From contig CAWHLP010000043.1 of NCBI GenBank assembly GCA_963830205.1, positions 124,001-188,000 on the forward strand: a DNA stretch of 64,000 nt, given 5' to 3'. The notes beneath the pieces are model-generated. The model searched no databases. It was given only the letters and a program-made list of their open reading frames with translations, and had not been told where the DNA came from. The position numbers and the translations under genes are program-made. Below are positions 38,758-48,843 of the stretch, piece after piece (the first letter of the stretch is position 1; every line of letters starts with the position of its first letter). The DNA comes from CAVSRC01 sp963830205 (GTDB lineage: Bacteria > Pseudomonadota > Alphaproteobacteria > Rhizobiales > Kaistiaceae).

Positions 38758-39864
38758 ATGACTTCCAAGCTGTTTTCGCCGCTGACCATCGGCGGCATGA
38801 GCGTGCCCAACCGCATCGCCGTCGCCCCCATGTGCCAGTATTCGGCCGACGACGGCTCAGCTAGCGACTGGCATATCCAGCACTGGATGACGCTGGCCAT
38901 GTCCGGCGCCGGCATGATCACGGTCGAGGCGACCGGCATCGAGCGCCACGGCCGCATCACCCACGGCTGCCTCGGCCTCTATTCGGACCACAACGAGGCA
39001 GCGGCCCAGCGGGCGCTCGCCGCGGCGCGCCGGGTGGCGCCGGCCGGCACCCGCTTCGGCATCCAGCTCGGCCACGCCGGCCGCAAGGCCTCCACCCAGC
39101 GTCCCTGGCAGGGCGGCGGCCCGCTCTCTGCCGAGGAAGACGCCTGGCAGACGGTGGCGCCCTCGGCCATCCCCTTCGCGCCCGGCTGGCACACGCCGCG
39201 GGCGCTCGATGACGCCGGCATCCAGCGCATCGTCAGCGCCTGGGCGAATGCCGCCGAGCGGGCGGTACGCGCCGGCTTCGATTTCGTCGAGATCCACGGC
39301 GCCCACGGCTACCTGCTGCACCAATTCCTGTCGCCGCTCTCCAACCAGCGCACCGACCACTGGGGCGGCTCGCTGGAGAACCGCATGCGCTTCATCCTTG
39401 CCGTCGCCAAGGCGGTGCGCGCCGCCGTTCCTGCCTCGGTGATGGTCGGCGCCCGCCTGTCGACGACCGAATGGGTCGACGGCGGCTTCACCATCGACGA
39501 GGCGGTCGCGGTATCCAAGGCGCTGAAGGAGGCCGGCGTGGCCTACATCTGCGCGTCGAGCGGCGGCAACGTCCACAATGCCAAGATCCCGCTCGGCCCC
39601 GGCTACCAGGTGCCTTTCGCGACACGCATCCGCGAGGAGGCGGGCATCGTCACCCGCGCCGTCGGCCTCATCGACGACCCCCATGCCGCCGAGGCAATCG
39701 TCGCCGATGGCAAGGCCGATCTGGTGGCGCTGGGGCGTACCATGCTCGCCGATCCACGCTGGCCGTGGCGGGCGGCGGCGGCGCTCGGCCACCCGCTGCA
39801 CGTCGTGCCGCAATACGTGCGCGCTGCCCCATTCGTCGAAAGATGGATGAAGGAGAGCGCCTGA
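38758..39864 (+). CDS. NADH:flavin oxidoreductase, old yellow enzyme family (YqjM-like)
   Basis: 368 residues. FMN-dependent ene-reductase with MCQYSADDG near the N-terminus, where the Cys is characteristic of YqjM-type enzymes. Also GIQLGHAGRKAS (His pair region), FDFVEIHGAHGYLLHQFLSP and LVALGRTMLADPRWP. Reduces activated C=C bonds; the physiological substrate is unknown. Confidence 0.92.
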   Translation: MTSKLFSPLTIGGMSVPNRIAVAPMCQYSADDGSASDWHIQHWMTLAMSGAGMITVEATGIERHGRITHGCLGLYSDHNEAAAQRALAAARRVAPAGTRFGIQLGHAGRKASTQRPWQGGGPLSAEEDAWQTVAPSAIPFAPGWHTPRALDDAGIQRIVSAWANAAERAVRAGFDFVEIHGAHGYLLHQFLSPLSNQRTDHWGGSLENRMRFILAVAKAVRAAVPASVMVGARLSTTEWVDGGFTIDEAVAVSKALKEAGVAYICASSGGNVHNAKIPLGPGYQVPFATRIREEAGIVTRAVGLIDDPHAAEAIVADGKADLVALGRTMLADPRWPWRAAAALGHPLHVVPQYVRAAPFVERWMKESA

Positions 39865-39937
39865 CGGCGGCCGCACACAGCCGCAACGGTCTGTAATTCC
39901 GCGGCTTTCTGCCGTTGTCGCGGCCGGCGACTTTGCC

Positions 39938-39967
39938 TTGCGGCAGCGGGGGGGCGCACCCTATTAT
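39938..39967 (+). promoter_or_regulatory. Possible sigma-70-type promoter for ppiD-trpE
   Basis: ttgcgg and tattat are spaced 18 bases apart, ending about 50 bases before the ppiD start. The gap 39865-40017 separates ppiD from the previous gene, so a promoter is expected here. The match is moderate. Confidence 0.35.
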
Positions 39968-40017
39968 CCGCGCCCGAAAACCCGCCCCCGGGGATGCGGG
40001 CACCACTGAGGACCGAC

Positions 40018-41913
40018 ATGCTCGACTCACTACGCAAACTGACGTCCGGCTGGGTCGTCCAGATCATGATGCTGCTCCTGGTGATCAGCTTCGGTGTCTG
40101 GGGCGTCGCCGATGTCTTCCGGGGCTATGGTGCCAACGACATCGCCAAGGTCGGCAACATCCACCTCACCGGTGCCGAGTTCCGCCGCCGCTTCGATATC
40201 GCCGTGCGCCAGCTCGGTCAGCAGTTCGGCCAGCAGTTCACCGCCGATCAGGCGGCCCAGGTCGGCGTCCCCAGCCGCGTCCTCAGCCAGATGATCGCCG
40301 AGGCCACGCTCGACGACACCGCCCAGCAGATGGGCATCAGCCTGTCGTCCGACACCGTCGGCCGCCTTATCCGGGACGATCCCAACCTGCACGGGCCGAC
40401 CGGCCAGTTCGACCGCAACACCTTCACCCAGATCGCGCAGGCGCAGGGGCTGACCGAGGATGATCTGGTCGTGCTGCTCAAGGCCGATTACATCCGCAAC
40501 CAGCTCGACCAGGGCCTGGTCGGCGAGGTCACCGTCCCCCAGACGATCATCACCGCGGTTTCCGAGTATCGCGACGATTCGCGTTCGCTCAGCTACCTCG
40601 TGCTCAACGCGCCGGCTGCCACTGACATCGCCGATCCTGCCGACGGCGATCTCACCGCCTATTTCGACCAGCACAAGGCCGAGTACAAGGCGCCCGAATA
40701 CCGGGCGATCTCCTATTTCGAGCTCAGCCCCGCCTCGCTGGCCAAGCCGGCCGAGGTGAGCGATGCCGATGCGCAGAAGCGCTACGACCAGCAGAAGAGC
40801 CGCTTCGTGACCGTCGGCACCCGCCACGTCGAGCAGATCGTCTTCAAGGACAAGGCGGACGCCGAGGCGGCCGCCAAGGAACTCGCCGACGGCAAGACCT
40901 TCGACGACCTGATCGCCGAGCGCAACCTCAAGACCTCCGACGTCGACCTTGGCCAGATCACCAAGGACAAGATCGTCGACACGGCGGTTGCCGACGCGGC
41001 CTTCGGCCTCGCCGACGCCGGCGTCAGCGGCGTCATCGACGGGCGCTTCGGCCCGGTGATCGTGCGCGTCAGCAACATCGTGCCCGACGTGGTCAAGACC
41101 TTCGACGAGGTCAAGGACCAGCTCAAGCAGGAGATCGCCAACGAGCGCGCCGCCACCGAGGTCACGGCTACCCGCGATTCGATCGAGGATGCCCGTGCCG
41201 GCGGCTCCAGCCTCACCGAGGTCGCCCAGAAGTTCGGCCTGAAGCTGCTCACCGTGCCCGAGGTCGATCAGTCGGGCAACGGGCCGGACGGAAAGCCGAT
41301 CGCCGACCTCCCCGCCACGCTGGCGCAGTCGGCCTTCGAGTCGGATGTCGGCATGGAGAACAACCCGATCGAGCCCGTGCGCAACACCTACGTCTGGTAT
41401 GACGTCACCCAGGTGATCCCGGCGCACGACCGCCCGCTCGCCGAGGTGCGCGACAAGGTGGTCGCCGCCTGGAAGGACGAGCAGCGCCAGAAGAAGGTCG
41501 CCGATCAGGCCGACGCCCTCAAGGCCAAGCTGGCCGGCGGCGAAGACCTCGCCAAGGTCGCCGCCGACGCCGCTCTCGAGGTGAAGAAGATCGACAAGGT
41601 GACGCGCCTGACCCAGCCGAGCGGCGATCTGTCGGCGGCCGCGATCACGGCGGCCTTCGGCGGCCCCAAGGGCTATGCCACGGTCGCTGCCGGTGCGACG
41701 GCGATGACCAAGATCCTGCTCGTCGTCGATGACACCACGGTGCCGCCGTACAATCCCGCCGATCCGCAGCTGGCGCAGATCAAGACGCAGCTCGACAGCC
41801 AGTTCGTCAACGACCTGCTCGCCGCCTATGTCACCGAGCGTCAGACCAAGATCGACGTGCAGATCAACCAGGCCGCCCTCACCGCGGCGCTGGGTCTCAA
41901 CCAGACCCAGTAA
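40018..41913 (+). CDS. ppiD: Periplasmic peptidyl-prolyl isomerase PpiD (SurA N-terminal-like)
   Basis: 631 residues. One N-terminal membrane anchor (VQIMMLLLVISFGVWGVADVF) is followed by a SurA-like chaperone region (LTGAEFRRRFDIAV). A central parvulin-type domain (VGTRHVEQIVFKDKADAEAA ... FGLADAGVSGVIDGRFGPVI) and a long helical C-terminus follow. Acts as a chaperone for outer-membrane proteins leaving the Sec channel. Standard neighbour of trpE in Rhizobiales. Confidence 0.92.
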   Translation: MLDSLRKLTSGWVVQIMMLLLVISFGVWGVADVFRGYGANDIAKVGNIHLTGAEFRRRFDIAVRQLGQQFGQQFTADQAAQVGVPSRVLSQMIAEATLDDTAQQMGISLSSDTVGRLIRDDPNLHGPTGQFDRNTFTQIAQAQGLTEDDLVVLLKADYIRNQLDQGLVGEVTVPQTIITAVSEYRDDSRSLSYLVLNAPAATDIADPADGDLTAYFDQHKAEYKAPEYRAISYFELSPASLAKPAEVSDADAQKRYDQQKSRFVTVGTRHVEQIVFKDKADAEAAAKELADGKTFDDLIAERNLKTSDVDLGQITKDKIVDTAVADAAFGLADAGVSGVIDGRFGPVIVRVSNIVPDVVKTFDEVKDQLKQEIANERAATEVTATRDSIEDARAGGSSLTEVAQKFGLKLLTVPEVDQSGNGPDGKPIADLPATLAQSAFESDVGMENNPIEPVRNTYVWYDVTQVIPAHDRPLAEVRDKVVAAWKDEQRQKKVADQADALKAKLAGGEDLAKVAADAALEVKKIDKVTRLTQPSGDLSAAAITAAFGGPKGYATVAAGATAMTKILLVVDDTTVPPYNPADPQLAQIKTQLDSQFVNDLLAAYVTERQTKIDVQINQAALTAALGLNQTQ

Positions 41914-41933
41914 CGGTCCCAAGAGACCCCGTC

Positions 41934-43448
41934 ATGCTGGTCGAACCGGCCCTCGACGACTTCGCGCGCGCCTACGACAAGGGGGCGCCGCAGGTGGCAT
42001 GGACGCGGCTGGTCGCCGACCTGGAGACGCCGGTCTCGGCCATGCTCAAGCTGTCGGCCGGCCGCGCCAACTGCTTCCTGCTCGAGTCGGTCGAAGGCGG
42101 TGCCGTGCGCGGCCGCTACTCGATCATCGGCATCGATCCGGACCTGATCTTCCGCGCCTTCGGCGGCAAGGCCGAGATCAACCGCGACCCGGCCGCCGAC
42201 CGCGAGCGCTTTGAGCCGATGGACGCGCCGGCGCTGGAGGCGCTGCGCACCATCATCGCTGACTCGCACATCCACCTGCCCCATGCCCTGCCGCCGATGT
42301 CGGCCGGCATCTTCGGCTATCTCGGCTACGACATGGTCCGCCAGATGGAGACGCTGCCCGAGCCCAACCCGGACCCGCTCGGCTTCCCCGATGCCGTGAT
42401 GATCCGCCCGACCGTCATCGTCGTCTTCGACGCGGTCAAGGACGAGATCACCGTCGTCACGCCGGTGCGCGCCGACAAGGGCATGACCGCGGCCCAGGCC
42501 CATGCCCGCGCCGTCGACCGGCTGACCGCCGTTGTCGACACCCTCGATGCGCCGCTCGACAAGTCCGCCGACAGCGCCGAGTTCAACCCGGACATCCCGG
42601 TCGTCTCCAACACGCCGCGCGAGACCTATCTCGACATGGTCAGGCGGGCGAAGGAATACATCGCCGCCGGCGACATCTTCCAGGTGGTGCTGTCGCAGCG
42701 CTTCGAGGCGCCCTTCGACCTGCCGCCGTTTGCCCTCTACCGTGCGCTCCGCCGTACCAACCCCTCGCCCTTCCTCTATTATCTCGACTTCGGCGGCTTC
42801 GCGATCGCCGGCTCCAGCCCGGAGATCCTGGTGCGCGTGCGCGACGGCGAGGTGACCATCCGGCCGATCGCCGGCACGCGGCCGCGTGGGCGAACGCCGG
42901 AGGAGGACAAGGCTCTGGCAGAAGAGCTGCTCGCCGATCCCAAGGAGCGCGCCGAGCACCTGATGCTGCTCGACCTCGGCCGCAACGATGTCGGCCGCGT
43001 CGCCGAGATCGGCTCGGTCAAGGTCACCGACCAGTTCTTCCTGGAATACTACAGCCAGGTCATGCACATCGTGTCGAACGTCGTCGGCCAGCTCGCCGCC
43101 GAGCACGACATGCTCGATGCGCTCGCCGGCGGCTTCCCGGCCGGCACCGTCTCCGGCGCGCCCAAGGTGCGGGCCATGGAGATCATCGACGAACTGGAGC
43201 TGGAGAAGCGCGGCATCTATGCCGGCTGCGTCGGCTATTTCTCCGCCGACGGCGCCATGGATTCCTGCATCATTCTCAGGACCTCGGTGGTCAAGGACGG
43301 CAAGATGTACGTCCAGGCCGGCGCCGGCATCGTCGCCGATTCCGTGCCCGAGAACGAGCACGCCGAGTGCGAGGCCAAGGCCCGCGCCCTCTTCCGCGCC
43401 GCGGAAGAGGCCGTCCGCTTCGCCTCGCGTGTCGGCCGCGGGCAATAG
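41934..43448 (+). CDS. trpE: Anthranilate synthase component I
   Basis: 504 residues. The chorismate-binding domain has QVVLSQRFEAPF, GSSPEILVRV, RPIAGTRPRGRTPEED, ELLADPKERAEHLMLLDLGR, GGFPAGTVSGAPKVRAMEII and AGAGIVADSVPENE. First step of tryptophan synthesis together with trpG, which lies 2.5 kb downstream beyond an unrelated gene. No leader peptide or attenuator is visible in the 20-base gap after ppiD. Confidence 0.96.
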   Translation: MLVEPALDDFARAYDKGAPQVAWTRLVADLETPVSAMLKLSAGRANCFLLESVEGGAVRGRYSIIGIDPDLIFRAFGGKAEINRDPAADRERFEPMDAPALEALRTIIADSHIHLPHALPPMSAGIFGYLGYDMVRQMETLPEPNPDPLGFPDAVMIRPTVIVVFDAVKDEITVVTPVRADKGMTAAQAHARAVDRLTAVVDTLDAPLDKSADSAEFNPDIPVVSNTPRETYLDMVRRAKEYIAAGDIFQVVLSQRFEAPFDLPPFALYRALRRTNPSPFLYYLDFGGFAIAGSSPEILVRVRDGEVTIRPIAGTRPRGRTPEEDKALAEELLADPKERAEHLMLLDLGRNDVGRVAEIGSVKVTDQFFLEYYSQVMHIVSNVVGQLAAEHDMLDALAGGFPAGTVSGAPKVRAMEIIDELELEKRGIYAGCVGYFSADGAMDSCIILRTSVVKDGKMYVQAGAGIVADSVPENEHAECEAKARALFRAAEEAVRFASRVGRGQ

Positions 43449-43466
43449 GCGCCCGGCGACCAATAA

Positions 43467-43482
43467 TGGCCTGATTAGGCCA
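43467..43482 (+). terminator. Weak hairpin after trpE
   Basis: 6-bp stem tggcct / aggcca with a GATT loop, followed by cgtctttcc, 19 bases after the trpE stop. Weak, but well placed to separate trpE from the autotransporter gene. Confidence 0.35.
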
Positions 43483-43677
43483 CGTCTTTCCGGTGAAACG
43501 AGGAAAAATCGCCCTTTGCGGTTGCAGCACGCCGTGGCTTAATCGGAGCGGTCCCGACCGCCATGGGAGCCGCGTTCCCCGCGTCGGCGTTCGGCAGTGA
43601 ACAGGTAGCTTGAGTCACGCCAGGAGCGGAGAGCGCGGAGGCGCATCGCCCGAGCGTTGTGGACATGGGGGCTGGTG

Positions 43678-45866
43678 ATGGGGAAGCGTCGGATATTTGG
43701 TTTATCCGAGCGAACACGGGCGGAGCTAGGCTGGGTTGCTCTGGCGATCGTCTTGGCCTGCGGTGCGGGCCTTGTCGGCGCGCCGGCTCGCGCCGCGACC
43801 GCAACCTTCCCAGTCCCGGACGAATTCAAGCAAAAGATCCTCCATGACTTCGACATCGGGGGTTCGACAACGACAGTCAAGGTCACCAAAATTACACAGG
43901 GCCTTGGTCTGGTTACGGTTGAGGGGTCTATTCAAATCGCATCTCGCGAGCGGGGATTCTACATCATCTATAGGGACTTAGGTCTTCTCAATGTGGACAT
44001 CAATTCAGAACTACCACCTGTAGAAAAAGAGATATTCCCTGCGGAAAGCGCGGCAAACACCTCCAGCCGCGATCCTTTCGTTGTCGGTTATTCCAGCGAA
44101 GCTTTCACGCCCTATCACGCCTTTCGCTATGACACGACCACCGACACCCAGCTCGACCTCGGCACACTCGACCCCTCAAACAGCAATGCCGCCTCGTTCG
44201 GCGAAGGCGTGAGCGACGACGGCTCGGTCGTCGTTGGTTTCTCCGATTTCAACAGCGGCGCCACACAGCATGGCTTCCGTTGGACTCAGTCCGATCTCAC
44301 AATGCACGACCTCGGATCGGCGATCGGCGCCGCGGGCTACTCCCGTGCCTTAGGTGTCAGCGGGGATGGCAGCGTCATTGTCGGCGACAGCGACTTCGAC
44401 AGCGGCAATATCGCGTTCCCGACCACCAGGCATGCCTTCCGTTGGACCTCTGGCAGCGGGTTCGACGATCTTGGGTATCTCGGTGCATCAAACCTCAATT
44501 CTTCGCTGGCAACCGCCATCACGATGGACGGCTCGGTCATTGTCGGCCAGGCCAGCACCGGATCGAACGCGTCCCACGCGTTCCGCTGGACTGCGACGGA
44601 CAACATGGTCGACATCGGCGCTCTCTCGGGCGACACCAGTGCGGCGGCGACCGCCGTCAGCGACAGCGGCAAGGTGGTCGTGGGCATCTCCGCCCCACGT
44701 CCGTTGACGTTCAGCAATCTGGGCTTCGACTACGGCACGGATACCCACGCATTCCGCTGGACCGGGGACACCGGGATCAAGGACCTGACGCAACTTCTCA
44801 CTGACGCCGGCGTCGACATGACCGGCATGACGCTGGTTGCCGCAACCGGCGTTTCGGGAGACGGCCAATACATCGCCGGCGCCGCGACGACCCCCAACAC
44901 GGCAGGCAATGAAACCGCGCCCTTCATCCTCCAGTATTGCGACGACGCGGTGGACGCCTGCACCACGGCCGTCACCACCCCCTCGAGCGTCAGCACCTCC
45001 ATCGCCTCCGTCGCCGGCCAGCAAAACACGCTTGCCAACAACATCGGCGGCACGGCCGACGGCCTGCTCGGCTTCAACCAGCCGCTTGGCGGCAACAGCG
45101 AACTGGGCGGCTTCGGCGCCGCCGGCTCCTTCACGCTGGGCTCGTCGGGCCGCTTCGACCTCACCGGCAACACGGCGCTGATCGGCGGCATCGCCTACAC
45201 CCAGCAGTCCTATTCCGGCGTCGATGTCACCAGCGCCGCGCTGGCCGCCGCCGGCCTGCGCTACACCAAGCCTGCCGGCCACGACCTCGCCGCCTTCATC
45301 GAGGGCGGCGGCTGGCTGGCGCCCACCATGGACATGACCTTCACCCGCACCTATGCCAACGGCGCCGGCACGGCGACCGGCACCGGCTCGACCACCGGCA
45401 CCCTGGCCAACCTCTATGCCCGCGCCGGCGTCGTGTGGACGCCCCAGCCTACCCGCGAGATCGGCCTCGCCGCCACCGTCGGCCATACCTGGACGACCAT
45501 CGCCGGCTATGCCGAGGCGAGTGGCTCGTCGAACCCCTTCCCGGCCACCTTCGCCGACCGCTCGGGCGGAACGAGCTTCGTCAAGGCGCAGGCGGAATGG
45601 ACCGAGGCGCTGACCTCCAAGTGGGACATGACGCTGTCCGCGGCCATCGGACGGACCTTCGGCGCCACCGGCACGGTGAGCGCCACGGTCACCGGCATCG
45701 GCCGCCTCGGCCATGCCGGCCGACTACACCTTTGCCGAAGACGGCGCCGGCTTCGGCTACAAGCTCTCCGACCGCGACACCATCGATGTCTTCGCCCTGG
45801 GGAGCACCGGCGAAGGGCCTCGGCAGCCATTTCGAGATCGGCACCGGCTTCCGCGCCCGGCTGTAG
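43678..45866 (+). CDS. HAF-repeat autotransporter, frameshifted twice near the 3' end
   Basis: 728 residues once one base near 45712 and one near 45815 are removed. A signal peptide ends PARAATA. Residues about 130-410 hold HAF-type propeller repeats (HAFRWTSGSG, HAFRWTATDN, HAFRWTGDTG with GVSGDGSVIVG partners). From about 450 an autotransporter beta-barrel begins (GGFGAAGSFTLGSSGRFDLT ... YTFAEDGAGFGYKLSDRDT), ending GSHFEIGTGFRARL. GGGGGCTGGTG before the ATG is the ribosome site. The HAF part is less GC-rich and less codon-biased than its neighbours. Likely a surface protein; no ligand is known. Confidence 0.82.
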
Positions 45867-46000
45867 CTGGGCGCCAGAGGTACGCCTGAGTAGGCGACCG
45901 CCCCCCTTCCTAGAACATTTCGCCGACTACGCCGCCCTGTCAAGGCTCGTCCTTGCATCCAATCTTGCATCTCGGCCGCCAAAATGAGGACAGCACAGCC

Positions 46001-46612
46001 ATGACCGTTCTCGTCATCGATAACTACGACAGCTTCACCTACAACCTCGTCCATTACATCGGCGAGCTGGGGGCGAAGCTGGCCGTGCGCCGCAACGACA
46101 AGATCACCGTCGACGAGGTGATGGCGATGGACCCGGAGGCGATCGTGCTTTCGCCGGGCCCGTGCACGCCCAGCGACGCCGGCATCTGCCTCAGCCTGAT
46201 CGAGCGCGCCGGCTCGACCATCCCGATCTTCGGCGTCTGCCTCGGCCATCAGGCGATCGGCCAGGTCTATGGCGGCACCATCGTGCGCGCCCCGACCCTG
46301 ATGCACGGCAAGGTCTCGACCATCAGCCACAACGGCCGCGGCGTCTTCCACGGCATCAACCACACCTTCCAGGCGACCCGCTATCACTCGCTGACCATCG
46401 CGCCGGAGACCGTGCCGGACGTGCTGGAGGTCACCGCCACGGCGGAAGACGGCGTCATCATGGGCGCCATGCACAAGCACTATCCCGTCCACGGCGTGCA
46501 GTTCCACCCGGAGTCGATCGCCTCCGAGCACGGCCACCTGATCCTCAAGAATTTCCTCGACATCGCCGCCGCCTGGAACGCCAAGCACCGCATCGAGCAG
46601 TCGGTCGCGTGA
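46001..46612 (+). CDS. trpG: Anthranilate synthase component II (glutamine amidotransferase)
   Basis: 203 residues: VLVIDNYDSFTYNLVHYIGE start, LSPGPCTPSDAGI, Cys nucleophile in IFGVCLGHQAIGQVYGG, and the His-Glu pair in HGVQFHPESIASEHG. Supplies ammonia to TrpE. The tail (DIAAAWNAKHRIEQ) is slightly longer than in many TrpG proteins. Confidence 0.96.
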   Translation: MTVLVIDNYDSFTYNLVHYIGELGAKLAVRRNDKITVDEVMAMDPEAIVLSPGPCTPSDAGICLSLIERAGSTIPIFGVCLGHQAIGQVYGGTIVRAPTLMHGKVSTISHNGRGVFHGINHTFQATRYHSLTIAPETVPDVLEVTATAEDGVIMGAMHKHYPVHGVQFHPESIASEHGHLILKNFLDIAAAWNAKHRIEQSVA

Positions 46613-46639
46613 TGGGCATGGCGATGCGATACCGCTTGC

Positions 46640-46800
46640 TCCGCATCTCCCCCCTTGCGGGGGAGAATAGCGGAGCCCGATTTTCGCCCGAGCAGTGCCA
46701 CGTGCTCCCATCTCCCCCCTTGAGGGGGAGAACAAGCAAAGCTTACGGCTCGCGTAAGCGAGACGTTAGCGGAGCTAAGAGGGGGGTCATCGCCAAGGCC
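46640..46800. repeat. Twin-hairpin intergenic element between trpG and trpD
   Basis: Two near-identical hairpins, tctccccccttgcgggggaga at about 46645-46665 and tctccccccttgagggggaga at about 46711-46731, each followed by an AGC-rich stretch, then cggctcgcgtaagcgag. Such elements are common between Rhizobiales genes and probably spread as repeats. They interrupt an otherwise compact trp unit. Confidence 0.55.
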
Positions 46801-46867
46801 GTGCAGCATCTCTCTTGGGGGGTGGCGTTTTTCGCGGCTCGCGCCAGTGAACGCAACGGGGGCAGAC

Positions 46868-47883
46868 ATGGCTGACCTGAAGGCCACCATCGGCAAGGTT
46901 GCCGCCGGCGAGCGGCTTTCGCGCGCAGGAGGCTGAGCAGGCCTTCGACATCATCATGTCGGGCGCCGCCACGCCGGTCCAGCTCGGCGCTTTCCTCACC
47001 GGGCTCAGGCTCCGCGGCGAGACGGTGGACGAGATCGCCGGCGCGGTCGCCACCATGCGCGCCAAGATGACCCCGGTGTCAGCGCCCGCCGACGCCATCG
47101 ACGTGGTCGGCACCGGCGGCGACGCCTCGGGCAGCTACAACATCTCCACCGCCTCCGCCTTCGTGGTTGCCGGCGCCGGGGTTCCGGTCGCCAAGCACGG
47201 CAACCGGGCGCTGTCGTCGAAATCCGGCGCCGCCGACACGCTCGCCGCGCTCGGCGTCAAGATCGACCTCGCCCCCGATCAGATCGCCACCTGCATCCGC
47301 GAGGCCGGCATCGGCTTCATGTTCGCGCCGGCCCACCATTCGGCCATGCGCCATGTCGGCCCGGCGCGCGCCGAACTCGGCTTCCGCACCGTCTTCAACC
47401 TCATCGGCCCGCTCTCCAACCCGGCCAGCGTCAAGCGCTACCTGCTCGGCGTCTTCGCGCCCGATTGGGTCGAGCCGCTCGCCAACGTATTGCTCAGCCT
47501 GGGCGCCGAGTTCGGCCTGGGTGGTGCATGGTGCCGGCGGCCTCGACGAGATGTCGCCAGCGGGCGCGACCAAGGTCGCCATGCTCAAGGACGGCAAGGT
47601 CACCCTGTCTTCGGTCACCCCGGCCGATGCCGGGCTCAAGACCTGGCCGTTCGAGGCGATCAAGGGCGGCGATGCGGCCCACAATGCCGAGGCGCTGAAG
47701 GCCGTTCTCGGGGGCGAACCCGGCGCCTATCGCGACACCGTGCTGCTCAATTCCGGCGCCGCGCTGGTGGTCGCCGGCCGCGCCGAGGACTTGAAGCAGG
47801 GCGCCGCGATCGCCGCCGCCGTCATCGACCAGGGCAAGGCGGCCGAGCGGCTCGACCTGCTGGTCAAGGTGTCGAACGCCTGA
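46868..47883 (+). CDS. trpD: Anthranilate phosphoribosyltransferase (frameshifted twice)
   Basis: Second step of tryptophan synthesis. It starts MADLKATIGKVAAGERLSR and is broken by an extra base near 46924 before QEAEQAFDIIMSG. The PRPP-binding motif GTGGDASGSYNISTASAFV and KHGNRALSSKSGAAD are intact, as are FMFAPAHHSAMRHVGPAR and NLIGPLSNPA. A second extra base near 47510 precedes AWVVHGAGGLDEMSPAG. With both removed it has 337 residues, the usual length. Confidence 0.95.
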
Positions 47884-47889
47884 GCGGCT

Positions 47890-48000
47890 CAATCGCTGGC
47901 CTCATGGTGAGGTGCGACCCCGGACTGATCGGGGGAGCCTCGATACCCAGAGGCCGACCATCTCGAGGGCCGCTCGGCGGCCACCTCAGGATGAAGCGTG
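47890..48000. repeat. Dispersed palindromic element between trpD and trpC
   Basis: The 156-base gap contains cctcatggtgaggtgcg at the left, cgagggccgctcggcggcc in the middle and cacctcaggatga at the right. These match the layout of a dispersed element frequent in Bradyrhizobium-like genomes. Outer arms tgaggtg/cacctca are complementary. Confidence 0.55.
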
Positions 48001-48039
48001 TGCACTTGCCGGATCCGAAGAACATGCCAAGGGTAGCCC

Positions 48040-48843
48040 ATGAGCGACATCCTGAAGACCATCGAGGAAGCCAAGCGCGCCGAGATCGCTGCGGCGAAGC
48101 GGGCGACGCCGCCAGCCGAGATGGAGGCGCACGCCAAGGCGCAGCCGCCCGCCCGCGGCTTCCTCGCCGCGCTCGAGCGGACCATCGCAGACGGCCGCCC
48201 GGCGCTCATCGCCGAGATCAAGAAGGCCAGTCCGTCCAAGGGCTTGATCCGCGATGCCTTCGACCCGCCGAGCCTGGCGCAGGCCTACAAGACCGGCGGT
48301 GCCACCTGTCTTTCGGTGCTGACCGACACCCGTTTCTTCCAGGGTGGCGCCAGCGATCTGGTCTCGGCGCGCCGCGCGGTCGACCTGCCCGCCATCCGCA
48401 AGGACTTCATGTTCGAGCCCTATCAGGTCTATGAGGCGCGCGCGCTTGGCGCCGACTGCATCCTGATCATCATGGCGGCGCTCTCCGACGCCGACGCCCA
48501 CGCGCTGGAAGCCACCGCGCTTGCGCTCGGCATGGACGTCCTCATCGAGGTCCACAACGCCGAAGAACTCGCCCGCGCGCTCACCATGAGATCGCGGCTG
48601 GTTGGTATCAACAACCGCGACCTCCACACCTTCGAGACGAACCTCGAGGTCAGCGAGGCGCTCGCCCCGCTGGTCCCCAAGGATCGGGTTTTGGTCGGCG
48701 AGAGCGGCATCTTCACGCCCGCCGATATCGCCCGGCTCAAGGCGGCCGGCATCGGCGCCTATCTGGTCGGCGAGAGCCTGATGCGCGAGGCCGACGTCGC
48801 CGCCGCCACCGCCCGCCTGCTCGGCACCGCCGTCGGCGCCTGA
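48040..48843 (+). CDS. trpC: Indole-3-glycerol phosphate synthase
   Basis: 267 residues: ALIAEIKKASPSKGLIRDAF near the N-terminus, VLTDTRFFQGGASDL, LPAIRKDFMFEPYQVYEARA, VGINNRDLHTFETNLEVS and VGESGIFTPADIARLKAAG. Fourth step of tryptophan synthesis. Its stop overlaps the start of the GNAT gene by one base. Confidence 0.96.
   Translation: MSDILKTIEEAKRAEIAAAKRATPPAEMEAHAKAQPPARGFLAALERTIADGRPALIAEIKKASPSKGLIRDAFDPPSLAQAYKTGGATCLSVLTDTRFFQGGASDLVSARRAVDLPAIRKDFMFEPYQVYEARALGADCILIIMAALSDADAHALEATALALGMDVLIEVHNAEELARALTMRSRLVGINNRDLHTFETNLEVSEALAPLVPKDRVLVGESGIFTPADIARLKAAGIGAYLVGESLMREADVAAATARLLGTAVGA

Noticed and set aside
41914..41933. A trp leader attenuator before trpE
   Set aside because: Only 20 bases separate ppiD and trpE; there is no room for a leader peptide and no hairpin pair is visible.
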